A stretch of DNA of 64,000 nt from Rhizobium indicum. GTDB lineage: Bacteria > Pseudomonadota > Alphaproteobacteria > Rhizobiales > Rhizobiaceae. Location of the stretch: the NCBI RefSeq assembly GCF_005862305.2, contig NZ_CP054022.1, forward strand, positions 992,001 to 1,056,000. The letters are read 5' to 3'. The notes under the pieces were generated by a model, which was not told the origin of the DNA, made no database searches, and was given only the letters and a program-made list of their open reading frames with translations. A program made the position numbers and the translations under genes. Of the stretch, positions 42,457 through 51,689 are shown in pieces; position 1 is the first letter of the stretch; each line of letters opens with the position of its first letter.

Positions 42457-43200
42457 TCAATATGCCTGGCCGGAAGGCTGGACCAACAACTGGCGCGCGC
42501 CCGTCAACAGCACCTGGTTGATCCAGGCGAGGTTCATGAAGTCTTCGCGCACTGGTTTGCCGGCCGATCGGATCAACCCCGCGGCCTTTTCCACGGCACT
42601 TTTGACAGTAGGATGGCCGGGTTCTCCAGGATGTCCCAGCGATTGGGCGAGGTCGTTGAGACCAAAGCTGATGTAATCGACCCCGCGCAATGCGGCGATC
42701 TCGTGCACGGCGTCCAGCCCCTTGCCGCTTTCGATCATGATGCCGACGGAAACGTTCTCGTTGCAGGCAGCGAGATGCCCCGGCAGATTATCGATCTCGG
42801 TGAAGAACGGCCTGCCGCCGCCGAAGGAACGGTTGCCAAGCGGTCCAAAATATACCGCGCCCAGGGCCTCGCGCGCCTCATCAGCCGACTCGACGTGAGG
42901 AACAACGATGCCCCGCACCCCGCGATCGAGAAAGCGTGTGATGGTGGCGGCAGTGCGATCGGGAACACGGGCGATCGGCACGATGCCGTGTCGCTCGGCG
43001 GCCAGACATGCCGCCTCCAGGTCGCGTGTCTCGAACGAACCATGTTCACCGTCGAGGTATACGAAGTCGAGATTCAAGGACGAAAGAACCTCGATCGCTG
43101 TCGGAGCAGGAAACGTCAGATGAATGCCACGGATGGTCTCCCGTGATGCCGCGGCACGCTTGACGATGTTTTGATGAAACGACATCTGCATCTTACTCAT
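42457..43200 (-). CDS. HpcH/HpaI-family class II aldolase
   Basis: A 247-residue Mg2+-dependent pyruvate aldolase. It cleaves 4-hydroxy-2-oxo acids to pyruvate and an aldehyde. Landmarks: catalytic His/Asp in FVYLDGEHGSFETRDLEAAC, Arg in VPIARVPDRTAATITRFLDR, GVRGIVVPHVESADEAREAL with the metal-site Glu in IGIMIESGKGLDAVHEIAAL and Asp in ISFGLNDLAQSLG. SD AGAGGTTTCATC. Located between the D-2-hydroxyacid dehydrogenase (11-base gap) and the hydratase. Confidence 0.9.
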   Translation of the reverse strand: MSKMQMSFHQNIVKRAAASRETIRGIHLTFPAPTAIEVLSSLNLDFVYLDGEHGSFETRDLEAACLAAERHGIVPIARVPDRTAATITRFLDRGVRGIVVPHVESADEAREALGAVYFGPLGNRSFGGGRPFFTEIDNLPGHLAACNENVSVGIMIESGKGLDAVHEIAALRGVDYISFGLNDLAQSLGHPGEPGHPTVKSAVEKAAGLIRSAGKPVREDFMNLAWINQVLLTGARQLLVQPSGQAY

Positions 43201-43211
43201 GATGAAACCTC

Positions 43212-44198
43212 TTAGGTGAGAGAAATTTTCGGCCGTTGAACTGTTGCGGACGGCATCGATCCTCCGTCGAGAAACGCCATGACGTTGTCGATCGATTGCT
43301 CGTAGAAGACCTTGAAGTTTTCGCGGACGCAGTAGCCGAGATGCGGCGAAAGAACGGTATTCGGAGAAGTCCGCAGTGGATGGTCCTCAGGCAGGGGCTC
43401 CTGGCTGTAGACATCAAGCGCGGCGACGATCTTGCCCTGAGCAAGTGCCGCCAGCAACGCAGCCTCATCGATCAGCGGACCACGCGACGTGTTGACGATG
43501 ACGGCGCCGGTTTTCATCAGCGCGAAATCACGCGCGCCGATGATCCCGTCTGTCTCCGGGGCAAGGACCATATGAATGCTGATGACATCAGCACGCTTTA
43601 GCAGGTCGTCCTTTTCCGCAAACTCGACGCCCGCGGCGGCGGCTCGCTCGGCCGTCAGGTTCGGGCTCCAGGCTATAATCGTCATTCCAAGCGCCTTGGC
43701 ATAGGATGCCACCAGCGTTCCCAGGCGCCCCAATCCAATCAGGCCGAGCGTCTTGCCACGAAGGGTAAAGCCGGGGGCGATGCCCTGCTGGAAGCCGCCT
43801 GCCCTGATCTTGGCGTCCCCGGCAGGTACCCGGCGTGCGGCTGACAGCATCAGGCAAAGAGCCAGTTCGGCGGTCGCCTCGCCATCCTCGCCGGCTTGGG
43901 TGAAAGACACCGCCACGCCTCGCCCTTTCAGTGCTTCCATGTCTACCGAGCGATTGCGCGCGCCGGTGATGCTCAGCATCCGCAGGTTGGGGAGCTTTGC
44001 AATCAGGCTGGCGGGGAACGGCGTGCGTTCGCGCATCGTCATGACGATGTCGAAATCCCGCAACCGTCTTGCGACCGCATCTTCGCCTGCGAGCGCGTCC
44101 TCGAAGAATGTCACATCCGCTCGTATCGAAAGCGGTCCCCAGTCGGCGCTCTTCCGGGCAATGCCTTGCCAATCGTCAATTACCGCAATTTTCGTCAT
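43212..44198 (-). CDS. D-isomer-specific 2-hydroxyacid dehydrogenase
   Basis: A 328-residue NAD(P)-dependent enzyme. The Rossmann motif is GLIGLGRLGTLVASYAKALG near 150, catalytic Arg in NTSRGPLIDEAAL, Glu in DVYSQEPLPEDHPL and His in LSPHLGYCVREN. It interconverts a 2-oxo acid and a D-2-hydroxy acid, probably the entry step that oxidises an imported hydroxy acid or a salvage reduction. Part of the catabolic operon, 25 bases after dctP. Start supported by GGAGACATATGAC. Confidence 0.9.
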   Translation of the reverse strand: MTKIAVIDDWQGIARKSADWGPLSIRADVTFFEDALAGEDAVARRLRDFDIVMTMRERTPFPASLIAKLPNLRMLSITGARNRSVDMEALKGRGVAVSFTQAGEDGEATAELALCLMLSAARRVPAGDAKIRAGGFQQGIAPGFTLRGKTLGLIGLGRLGTLVASYAKALGMTIIAWSPNLTAERAAAAGVEFAEKDDLLKRADVISIHMVLAPETDGIIGARDFALMKTGAVIVNTSRGPLIDEAALLAALAQGKIVAALDVYSQEPLPEDHPLRTSPNTVLSPHLGYCVRENFKVFYEQSIDNVMAFLDGGSMPSATVQRPKISLT

Positions 44199-44223
44199 GT
44201 CATATGTCTCCGCAGAGCTCTGA

Positions 44224-45258
44224 TCAGCTCAATTCCTTGACGGCCAAATCCAGCAGGCCTTTTCCGATGGAAGCCTCGAACTGCTGGTAGACAGGCTGTG
44301 TTGCCTTCACGAATAGCGCGCGGTCGGCTTCCGCGATGTCATTGATAGTCATAAGCGTCTTGAGCTTTTCAACGGCCGTTGCGGTGGTCTGCGGCTGGAT
44401 CTGCCATTCCCAGTCCATCGACTTCTTCATCGCCGCCTGCAGGATGCCCTGTTCCTCACTGCCCAGCCCGTCCCAAAGACCCTTGTTCATCGATACGACG
44501 AAGAAATCCGTGACGTGGTTGGTAAGGGACACGTATTTGCAGACCTCGTAGAGCTTCACGTTGATGAGATCTGGGATCGGATATTCCAGCCCATCAACGA
44601 CCTTCTGCTGCATCGCCAGATAGATTTCCGCGGAATCGAGTGCGACGGGATTTGCTCCCATGGCCCTGAAGGCCTGCAGATAGACCTGGCTCGAGATGAC
44701 GCGGAACTTCAGTCCTGCAACGTCAGCGGGGGTGTGAATCGCGTGGACGTTGTTGACCATGTGGCGGGCGCCCATCAGCCAGGAACCGAGAATCTTGAAG
44801 CCGGCAGCTTCCGAGTGGCTTTCGATCTGAGAGCCGAACTCCCCGTCGAAGGCCGCTCTCAGTTTATCAGGCGAAGAAATCATGAACGGCAGCGTGAAGA
44901 CGTCCATCTGACGCACGAAATTGGAGTACCAGGCCGGCGTCGCGTTGGTCATCGACAATGTGCCGAGTTGCACGGCTGTCAGCATCTCCTTGATGCTTCC
45001 GAGCTGCGAGTTGGGAAAGGTCTCGATCTTGATCTTGTTCGACGAAAGAGTTGCGACCTCGTCCGCGAACATCATCATCGCCTTGTGATAGTTCGAGTCC
45101 GTCGGCTGCGGGTTTCCGAAACGGAACACCCGTGCGCGTTGGGCAAGAGCCGGCGTCGCCAAGCCTCCCAGGGAGACCGCCGCGCCAGCCGCGGCCGACA
45201 GTTTGAGGAAATCCCGACGGCTTGCAGATGCGCCGTTTGTGCCAATAAGCGTTTTCAT
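44224..45258 (-). CDS. TRAP transporter substrate-binding protein (DctP family)
   Basis: A 344-residue periplasmic receptor with a Tat-type signal (SASRRDFLKLSAAAGAAVSL, ALAQRA). The core has VADEVATLSSNKIKIETFPN, QLGSIKEMLTAVQLGTLSMT, LKFRVISSQVYLQAFRAMGA with the carboxylate-binding Arg, and YLAMQQKVVDGLEYPIPDLI. Companion of the DctQM at 45300-47219. The start follows GGGAGGATGAAATC. It differs clearly from the first DctP, so the operon serves two substrates or two affinities. Confidence 0.9.
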   Translation of the reverse strand: MKTLIGTNGASASRRDFLKLSAAAGAAVSLGGLATPALAQRARVFRFGNPQPTDSNYHKAMMMFADEVATLSSNKIKIETFPNSQLGSIKEMLTAVQLGTLSMTNATPAWYSNFVRQMDVFTLPFMISSPDKLRAAFDGEFGSQIESHSEAAGFKILGSWLMGARHMVNNVHAIHTPADVAGLKFRVISSQVYLQAFRAMGANPVALDSAEIYLAMQQKVVDGLEYPIPDLINVKLYEVCKYVSLTNHVTDFFVVSMNKGLWDGLGSEEQGILQAAMKKSMDWEWQIQPQTTATAVEKLKTLMTINDIAEADRALFVKATQPVYQQFEASIGKGLLDLAVKELS

Positions 45259-45299
45259 GATTTCATCCTCCCAGATGGTTTTCGTCACATTTAAAGGGT

Positions 45300-47219
45300 T
45301 CACTGCATGCCGAACATGGACGGCAACCAGGTGGTAATCTGCGGGAACAGGATCACGACCACGACGCCTGCGAGAAGAAAGGCATTGTAGTACATGCTCG
45401 AGCGCATGGTGGCGTTGATAGGCGCCTCCCCGATGGTGCAGGCGATGTAGAAGCCGATGCCAACAGGCGGCATCATCACGCCGATGCCCGTTGCCATGAT
45501 GATGAGAATGCCGAATTGCAGCGGGTCCACGCCAAGCTTCACGGCGAGCGGCAGAAGGATGGGGGCGGAGATCAGGATCGCCGGGAAACCCTCGAGCACA
45601 AAGCCGATGACGATCAGTGCCGCGACGCTGACAAAGAGGAAGACGGTGGGGCTGACGGTATTGCTGAAGAGGCTGACCATTGTCGCGCCGAGCCCGTCGA
45701 CGACGATCGCCTGAACCATCAGGTTTGCCATTCCGACCATCAGCAGAACCATCCCCGCCACCAGCGCCGCTTCCCGCATCGCCCGCCAGCAAGATGAAAA
45801 TCCGGCACTGCGATAGAAGAACAGGGCGGCCAGGAGCCCGTAGACGACAGCGAAGGATGACGACTCCGTTGGCGAAGCCACGCCGCCGACCAGGCCGCCA
45901 ATTACGATGACGGGGACGCCGAGAGCTGGCAAAGCCGGAGGCACACTGCCGACCGCACGCCGGAGATTGAATGGTACCCCCGCCGGCCAGCCCCTGGTGC
46001 GTCCGCGCAGCACCACGGCAATGATCAGGGCGATCGCCAGGATCGCGGCAGGCAGGAAACCCGCAACGAAGAGGGCGCCGACCGAAAGACTTGTCACGGA
46101 CCCGAGGATCAGCATGGCGACTGACGGCGGAATAGTTTCTGCCATTGCCGCGGATGCTGCGAGAACGGCGACGAATTCCGTCGAGGGATAGTTCCGCTCG
46201 CGCATCGGCGCTTTCATGACCGACCCAACAGTCGCGATGTCGGCCGCCTTCGAGCCACTGACACCCGAAAAGACATAGGTCGCCAGGATCTCGGCAATCA
46301 GCAGACCGCCTTTCCAGTGTCCGACCCATTCCTGAACCATGTCGATCAGGCGGCGTGCCATTCCGGTAACGTCCATGAGCGAGCCCGCAGCCATGAAAAA
46401 CGGGATGGCGAGGAGCACAAAGCTGCTGATCCCGTATTGGAAGGCTGCCGGTATCGCGACCAATGGCGCATCACCGGTCATGATGAAATATAGCGCACCG
46501 CCGGAGGCCAGAATGAAAGGGATCGGCGTTCCGGCAACGAATGCCAGGGCAAGAAAGACGACGATCGGCAGGAATGGATCGAATTCCACGGCACCCGAAT
46601 AATAGCCGCTGCGCAGGAGCAGGATCGAACCAACGAGCACCGCGCCGACACCGATGGCGATCGCCAGGGCAGTCCACGAGACATCCGACAGTTTCTCCAG
46701 CGTGTAGATGATCGTCAGCACAAGCCCTATCCCGAGCCATATTGCGACCGAGCCTTGGGATATCTGCAGAACCGGCAGAACCTGGCGAACCTGTGCTGCA
46801 AAGAAGCCCGGGAAAACGCAAAGCGACAAGACGCAGAGCGCGATCACGAACAGGTAGCCGCAGCTGCGCAAGACATCCTTGCGTATGCCGGACATCTGAT
46901 CGACGACAGCCATATAGGCCATCCCCGAGGTGCGCCGCATGAAGGCCGGTGCGCCGAGAAAAGTGATGATCGACAGAAGCAACGTCGATGCATCCGCGGC
47001 CCAGGGCAGGTCCTGTCCCAAGACATAGCGAAGCATGGTATTGGAAAACGTCACGATGATATTGATGATCAACGCCACGACCACGAATATCTCGACCGCA
47101 GCCGCAAGAAGGTCGAGCGGCAGCCGAAGGCGATGTTGTGGGACATCGATCCCAGCAGTCTCGAGGACAGGCTCGACAATTGCTTCGTCTGCATGAGACG
47201 CAAATGCATTCGTGCTCAT
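45300..47219 (-). CDS. TRAP transporter fused permease (DctQM)
   Basis: A 639-residue membrane protein, DctQ part 1-205 and DctM part about 210-639. Landmarks: PFFMAAGSLMDVTGMARRLI, FSGVSGSKAADIATVGSVMK, ASAAMAETIPPSVAMLILGS, IGGLVGGVASPTESSSFAVV, GIGVMMPPVGIGFYIACTIG. Its ATG overlaps the stop of the alpha/beta hydrolase gene (ATGA), so it is translated with that gene as the second gene of the operon. Confidence 0.92.
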   Translation of the reverse strand: MSTNAFASHADEAIVEPVLETAGIDVPQHRLRLPLDLLAAAVEIFVVVALIINIIVTFSNTMLRYVLGQDLPWAADASTLLLSIITFLGAPAFMRRTSGMAYMAVVDQMSGIRKDVLRSCGYLFVIALCVLSLCVFPGFFAAQVRQVLPVLQISQGSVAIWLGIGLVLTIIYTLEKLSDVSWTALAIAIGVGAVLVGSILLLRSGYYSGAVEFDPFLPIVVFLALAFVAGTPIPFILASGGALYFIMTGDAPLVAIPAAFQYGISSFVLLAIPFFMAAGSLMDVTGMARRLIDMVQEWVGHWKGGLLIAEILATYVFSGVSGSKAADIATVGSVMKAPMRERNYPSTEFVAVLAASAAMAETIPPSVAMLILGSVTSLSVGALFVAGFLPAAILAIALIIAVVLRGRTRGWPAGVPFNLRRAVGSVPPALPALGVPVIVIGGLVGGVASPTESSSFAVVYGLLAALFFYRSAGFSSCWRAMREAALVAGMVLLMVGMANLMVQAIVVDGLGATMVSLFSNTVSPTVFLFVSVAALIVIGFVLEGFPAILISAPILLPLAVKLGVDPLQFGILIIMATGIGVMMPPVGIGFYIACTIGEAPINATMRSSMYYNAFLLAGVVVVILFPQITTWLPSMFGMQ

Positions 47220-47971
47220 GGCCGTTGCTCCGGTGTGTGCTCAAGGAGAAAATCACGGGCGCGCAAGGACGCAGCGTCCCTGTAATCGGGGCCCTTCCAG
47301 GGAGCGAGAACTTCAGCATTGGTCAGGCGCGCGATGTCGGCAGATACCGACGCAGGGTGCATCTTGTCGTCTCCCGGCATGAGCAACGTCGGCACATTCC
47401 CGCGCGCCGCATCGTCGCAAGAAACGCTGAAGATGAAGTCGGTCGCAAACATGCGTTTGCCGGCTTCATCCAACAGTTTCTGATCGACATCCGGACGCCC
47501 GAGCAGGCCGGAAGCCCAATGCGCAATCTCGGCGTCAACTGTCAGCCGGTTGATTTCGCTCAGGCCGATCGGGTTCTGGAGAACCTGCGCGGAAACGGTG
47601 CCCGGCCTTGCCTTCTCTAGTGCGAGAGCGAACGATACGCCGATGCATCCGCCCATCACATGGCAGCGCTGGATATCAAGATGCTGTAGGAGAGCGAGAT
47701 GATCGGCGGTGTATGAGCTCCATCCGTAGTCGGAACCGATGGCGGCGCGTGACCGGCCGGCGTTGCGAACATCAAGGCGGACGACGCTAAAATGGGGTGT
47801 CAGGACCGGGATCGGGTCGCTCCAATCCTGGTCCATCCCCGGGCGCGATGGATTGGAATGCCAGCGCTCGATGCGCGAGCTTAAGAAGCCCGGAGCGAAG
47901 AGCAGGACCGGGTATCCCTCGCCGCTTTGCTCATAATAGATTTCTCCACCATCGACCGAAAGTATCGGCAT
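47216..47971 (-). CDS. Alpha/beta hydrolase with Cys in the nucleophile elbow
   Basis: A 251-residue cytosolic hydrolase, first gene of the catabolic operon. The nucleophile elbow is HVMGGCIGVSFAL: Cys stands where most alpha/beta hydrolases have Ser, as in dienelactone hydrolases. The oxyanion region is LLFAPGFLSSRIERWHSNPS, the acid is probably Asp in LMPGDDKMH, and His is in the same loop. It would open a lactone or ester to give the acid processed downstream. ATG at 47971 is chosen for GGGAGGATGCG; a longer upstream start lacks it. Confidence 0.82.
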   Translation of the reverse strand: MPILSVDGGEIYYEQSGEGYPVLLFAPGFLSSRIERWHSNPSRPGMDQDWSDPIPVLTPHFSVVRLDVRNAGRSRAAIGSDYGWSSYTADHLALLQHLDIQRCHVMGGCIGVSFALALEKARPGTVSAQVLQNPIGLSEINRLTVDAEIAHWASGLLGRPDVDQKLLDEAGKRMFATDFIFSVSCDDAARGNVPTLLMPGDDKMHPASVSADIARLTNAEVLAPWKGPDYRDAASLRARDFLLEHTPEQRP

Positions 47972-48054
47972 CGCATCCTCCCAGATGTTCAATCTCCCTG
48001 ATGGCTTAATAGCAGGATGGTATCGAATTAAAAAATTGATTGTTTTCGGCCATT

Positions 48055-48075
48055 ATGATTGATATTTTTAATCAT
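48055..48075. promoter_or_regulatory. LysR-type operator in divergent promoter
   Basis: ATGATT-N9-AATCAT perfect palindrome (T-N11-A core) overlapping the LysR start codon in the 102-base AT-rich region shared with the operon. Suits autorepression by the LysR protein. Confidence 0.55.
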
Positions 48076-48973
48076 GGCTATCACCCTCGCTCAGGTACGG
48101 GCTTTCGAACGCATTGCCCGACTCGGCAGCTTTCACGCTGCTGCCCATCACATTGGCATCACGCAGCCAAGCATTTCCCATCGCATTCAGGACTTGGAGG
48201 CGATCCTTGCGACGGATCTTTTCCTGCGCAACGGTCCGAAGGTCACATTGACGGCGGACGGACATTCCTTCCTCGAATATGCTGACCGGCTGCTTGAAAC
48301 CGCCGACGAAGCGACCGTGCGTTTCAAGAAACGAAATCCGTTGCTGGGCCTGCTGAGGCTAGGCGTCAGCGAGAGTTTTGCTCATATTTGCCTCAGCGAT
48401 TTGATGACACGCCTGGAGCAGCAGTATCCCAAGCTGAAAACGTCGGTCACCGTCGGAGATACCGGGATGATCAGCGCGCTTTTGAACGAGCACCAACTCG
48501 ACATAGCGGTCATTTCCGAACCCGGAGTGGCAAGTCATATTCACCGGGTTCCAATCGGACGCAACGAACTTGCCTGGATCGCGAGCAGCCGGCTCAAGCT
48601 CCCATCCGGCATCCTGACGCCTGCCGATCTGGCTCAGAACCACATCATCGTCAGCCCGCATACCGCGCGTCTGCACACCACCATGACAAACTGGTTCTCC
48701 ATGGGCGGAACAGCGCCAAGCCGCGTCAGCACATGCAACAGTCTCTCGGTTACCCTGTCGATGATCAGAAGCGGTTTCGCGATCGGCCTTGTTCCGGTTC
48801 GGCTGGTTGCCGACGAGCTCCAAAGAGGCGAGCTCGTCGCTGTCCCGGTGACCGTTCCGGTCGAATCACATCGCGTTTTTCTGTGCTACCAGATCGTCGA
48901 ATTCGGCCCCGATCTCGAAGCCATTGTCGGCCTGACCAAAGAGCTGATCGCGCACCACCAGCTTTTTCGGTAG
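48074..48973 (+). CDS. LysR-family transcriptional regulator of the catabolic operon
   Basis: A 299-residue regulator. The N-terminal winged helix-turn-helix is AITLAQVRAFERIARLGSFH, AAAHHIGITQPSISHRIQDL; an effector domain follows from about 90 to 295. It is divergent from the 11-gene operon, so it probably activates it in response to a pathway intermediate. ATG at 48074 (MAITLAQ) is preferred because the fold starts here, although an in-frame start lies five codons upstream. Confidence 0.88.
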   Translation: MAITLAQVRAFERIARLGSFHAAAHHIGITQPSISHRIQDLEAILATDLFLRNGPKVTLTADGHSFLEYADRLLETADEATVRFKKRNPLLGLLRLGVSESFAHICLSDLMTRLEQQYPKLKTSVTVGDTGMISALLNEHQLDIAVISEPGVASHIHRVPIGRNELAWIASSRLKLPSGILTPADLAQNHIIVSPHTARLHTTMTNWFSMGGTAPSRVSTCNSLSVTLSMIRSGFAIGLVPVRLVADELQRGELVAVPVTVPVESHRVFLCYQIVEFGPDLEAIVGLTKELIAHHQLFR

Positions 48974-49006
48974 GTAGGCGCGCGTCGGCCCCGCCGAGAA
49001 CGTGTC

Positions 49007-50107
49007 TCAGCGGTAGCTGTGCCTTGAGCCGGTGGATGACGCGATCTCGACCGCGTCAAGCAACCGGTGCCTCAGGACGGCATCGGCAAATCTTGGTACA
49101 TGGGACGTGCCGTTCAGGATGTCCTTGCGCATCAGAGTGTAGGCATGCGCCAACGTATAGAAGCCGTCTGTCGGCGCGCAGCCGTTAACCAGCCTGTAGG
49201 CGCTGGGGACAAACATATCGACCAACTTGCCGCCATTGCCGGGGCCATGCTGGATTTTCAGGTCGCTGTATTGAAGGCGTCCGTGGCTCGCGGTGACCAC
49301 AAGATCGCCCTTGGTGCCGTTGATTTCCCAAACAAAATTGCTTGCAGAAGAAGAGCCGGACCGATAGTGAACGGATGCAACCGCACCATTCGTCAACAAA
49401 CCGCTCACCGCGATCTGATCGGCAATCGTCTTCTCGACCAATTCCCCAGTGTCCGTTCGGGGAACCAGAGGAAACCGCGTGGCAAGGGTCGCCGAGAGCT
49501 CCGAAAATTCGCCGAGGCACCAGCATAGCCCATCGATCATGTGACCGAACTGCACGGTCAACATCGACACCCCATTTCGGTAATCAAGTCCGTAGACCAG
49601 TCTTGGCTCGATCTTGTCGCCCCAGGCGCCTGCCGACCCGACAAGGGTCGTCGACACGATCTCGCCAATATGGCCGGCCCGCACGAGATCCCGGATGTAG
49701 CGCAAGGCGGGTGACGATCGGCCCTGCAGCCCCACAAACCCTTGTACCTCGGTATTGATTGCATTAATCGCTTCCGCGTCAGCCCTTCCGTTACCCAGCG
49801 GCCATTCGCAATAGACCTGCTTTCCGGCGTTGAGAGCTGCACTCACCAGCTCCCGATGATGCGGAACCCTGACCGCAACGACAACAAGATCGACGTCTTT
49901 GTGTTGCGCCAGCTCATCGGCATTATCGAAGTAAGCGGGCACGTCGTACTGAGCCGCAGCCTTGGAAGCCGATTCACGGTTTGAAGTCGATAGTGCCACG
50001 ATCTTGTAGCCGTCTGCAGCCCTGATCGCAGGGACATGAGCTCTGGCAGCCCAGGACTCCTCAGAGCTCAACCCGATGATACCAACGCCCACAGTTGTTC
50101 TCGACAT
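49007..50107 (-). CDS. Gfo/Idh/MocA-family oxidoreductase
   Basis: A 366-residue NAD(P)-dependent dehydrogenase. N-terminal Rossmann fold (VGVGIIGLSSEESWAARAHV, VDLVVVAVRVPHHRELVSAA, VYCEWPLGNGRADAEAIN, where the usual EKP motif is EWP) and C-terminal alpha/beta substrate domain. It resembles fungal Gal80-like members. The substrate is probably a sugar or cyclitol. It converges with the lysR gene (33-base gap) and may belong to the same pathway. SD GAGGAAAAA. Confidence 0.85.
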   Translation of the reverse strand: MSRTTVGVGIIGLSSEESWAARAHVPAIRAADGYKIVALSTSNRESASKAAAQYDVPAYFDNADELAQHKDVDLVVVAVRVPHHRELVSAALNAGKQVYCEWPLGNGRADAEAINAINTEVQGFVGLQGRSSPALRYIRDLVRAGHIGEIVSTTLVGSAGAWGDKIEPRLVYGLDYRNGVSMLTVQFGHMIDGLCWCLGEFSELSATLATRFPLVPRTDTGELVEKTIADQIAVSGLLTNGAVASVHYRSGSSSASNFVWEINGTKGDLVVTASHGRLQYSDLKIQHGPGNGGKLVDMFVPSAYRLVNGCAPTDGFYTLAHAYTLMRKDILNGTSHVPRFADAVLRHRLLDAVEIASSTGSRHSYR

Positions 50108-50419
50108 TTTTTCCTCGCTGATCCCCGTCGGGCAGGCCATCCCTGCTGATCAGGATTGCTTGACGGTGCGGTCAAGCAAAACGATCATACCGATCGACCA
50201 GCGGAAATTACCGGATCACGACCGCAAAAAAAAATCGATTATTTCGCTCGTCATCATTCTTTTTTTCAATCGGACTGCGGCGATCGCACAAATGTCCTCG
50301 AGATGAGCGGAGCACCTTGAAGCTGCCGCCTGCGCCGGCTTCAATGAACGCGTGACCGTTCTGGGCCGACAGGAGTTCATTTGGGCACGTATCACCTTGG
50401 GAACCTCGCTAATTCGACT
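50108..50419. other. Gap upstream of the oxidoreductase gene
   Basis: Contains an A/T-rich run (50226-50270) that may hold the promoter of the minus-strand oxidoreductase. No gene seen. Confidence 0.4.
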
Positions 50420-51018
50420 TGTCAAAGCTGGTTAGAGCCGCGACGGTTCCAGCCAATTAGAAACGCGACACTTGTTCCTCGGATCAGCCCCCGCTCCGAC
50501 CGGCTGGGCCGGGTTGCAAGGGAGGAGCGGGGGCGGGTGAGATGCACCCTTTCGGCTTTAGCTTTTAGATATGCTCGCCACCATTCATTCTGCAGCCTCC
50601 ATACGAGCCAGAGCTTTCTGTCGCTTAGCAATTACGTCCGGGTCGCTCATGAAGTCCTTCCTTTTACCCGGCTTGCGCCCCCGCTTCTGATATCCGTTGC
50701 TCGTGCTGCCGTCGCGAATGCCGAACATATGATCTGTCTGGCCGGTGCGGCGAGGGCCGCTCTTGCTGCGCTGCTGTTCCCGCCCGGCCTGCTGTTCTAT
50801 GATGGCCGAGAGCACGTCATCCAGGCGCTTGTTCTCGACAACAACTGACCGATGAACCGACCGCAAGGTGTCAAAGGTTCTGTAAGGTAGGACGTAACTC
50901 TCATGCATGATCTCGAGGCGTCCATCCGGATAGTCGCAAACCACGACCTTCTTGCCTGCCAAGGGTCTGGAGACAGCACTGGGTTCGAGAACGAAGAGGA
51001 CTTTGTCATAGCGCAGCG
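50420..51018 (-). mobile_element. 599-bp partial copy of the ISNCY-like element
   Basis: Matches 17587-18185 with a constant offset of 32833 and no difference that I noticed. It has the outer left end (TGTCAAAGCTGG) but ends abruptly inside the transposase gene at 51018, where imuA begins. No target duplication can exist because the right end is missing. Confidence 0.85.
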
Positions 51019-51628
51019 ATCGCGGCCGCCCAACACCCGGAACCGGTAGCTCTTCCGATGGCAGTACGCTGACGCGCCACCTTGATGTCGACGCTGTCGG
51101 CTGCCCAAAATCCGATGCCTCCGTCTGCCGTCGCCATCGTCGCACAACCAGCCCAATCGTTCCGGTCTTCTCCGCCGCAAGCTGAAGCCGGCGCGACGCG
51201 GTCATGGGAAAACGGACCAGTTCACCGACCACGGCGCCCAGGCCACCATAGCCAAGACCTTCCTCCATGGTCGCCAGGACATCTTCTTCCTTATCGGCTT
51301 CGGCAAAGACCACGCGATCGGGATGAAGACCCGCCAGCGCCAGCGCCGGGAAAAACAGGTCCGGCCGCGTCATGCACCAAAGGATCTGCCCATTGGTCCG
51401 TGCCGCAATCCCCGCTACGCAGAGGGCGGCGGCAGCACCGTCGACCGTTCCGGATCCGCCACCCGCGAACTCGTGCAAGGCGCCATAGGCCAGACCTCCT
51501 CCCGGCAGGACCGCATCGATCTCCGGCACGCCGAAGGACAGACAGCCGGCCTTTCTGGCTGACACGCCCTCCAGCGAGGCAATGCGCTCGCGCAAATCGG
51601 AAATCACCCTTTCACGGGCAGCAGTCAT
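50585..51628 (-). pseudogene. imuA: Truncated imuA fused in frame to transposase tail
   Basis: A 347-codon open frame. Codons 1-203 are ImuA, the RecA-like accessory protein of the ImuA-ImuB-DnaE2 translesion mutasome (CLSFGVPEIDAVLPGGGLAY, GALHEFAGGG, GQILWCMTRPDLFFPALALA, GLVVRRWRRQ, SRWRVSVLPSEELPVPGVGR). At 51018 it passes without a stop into the last 144 codons of the ISNCY transposase (LRYDKVLFVLEPSAVSRPLA to ARMEAAE). The last 50 or so residues of ImuA, which in homologues contact ImuB, are lost. imuB and dnaE2 do not follow. A chimeric protein could still be made from the SOS promoter. Confidence 0.85.
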
Positions 51629-51689
51629 CGTTCACGGCTCCCTTCAAGGTCGTGTTGGCGGCCGACATCATGTCGAGCAAAATGCGAAT

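Noticed and set aside
44224..46329. Long minus-strand open frame covering dctP and part of the upstream dctQM gene
   Set aside because: Codons beyond 45258 are an out-of-frame shadow of the DctQM gene. The signal peptide and ribosome binding site place the dctP start at 45258.
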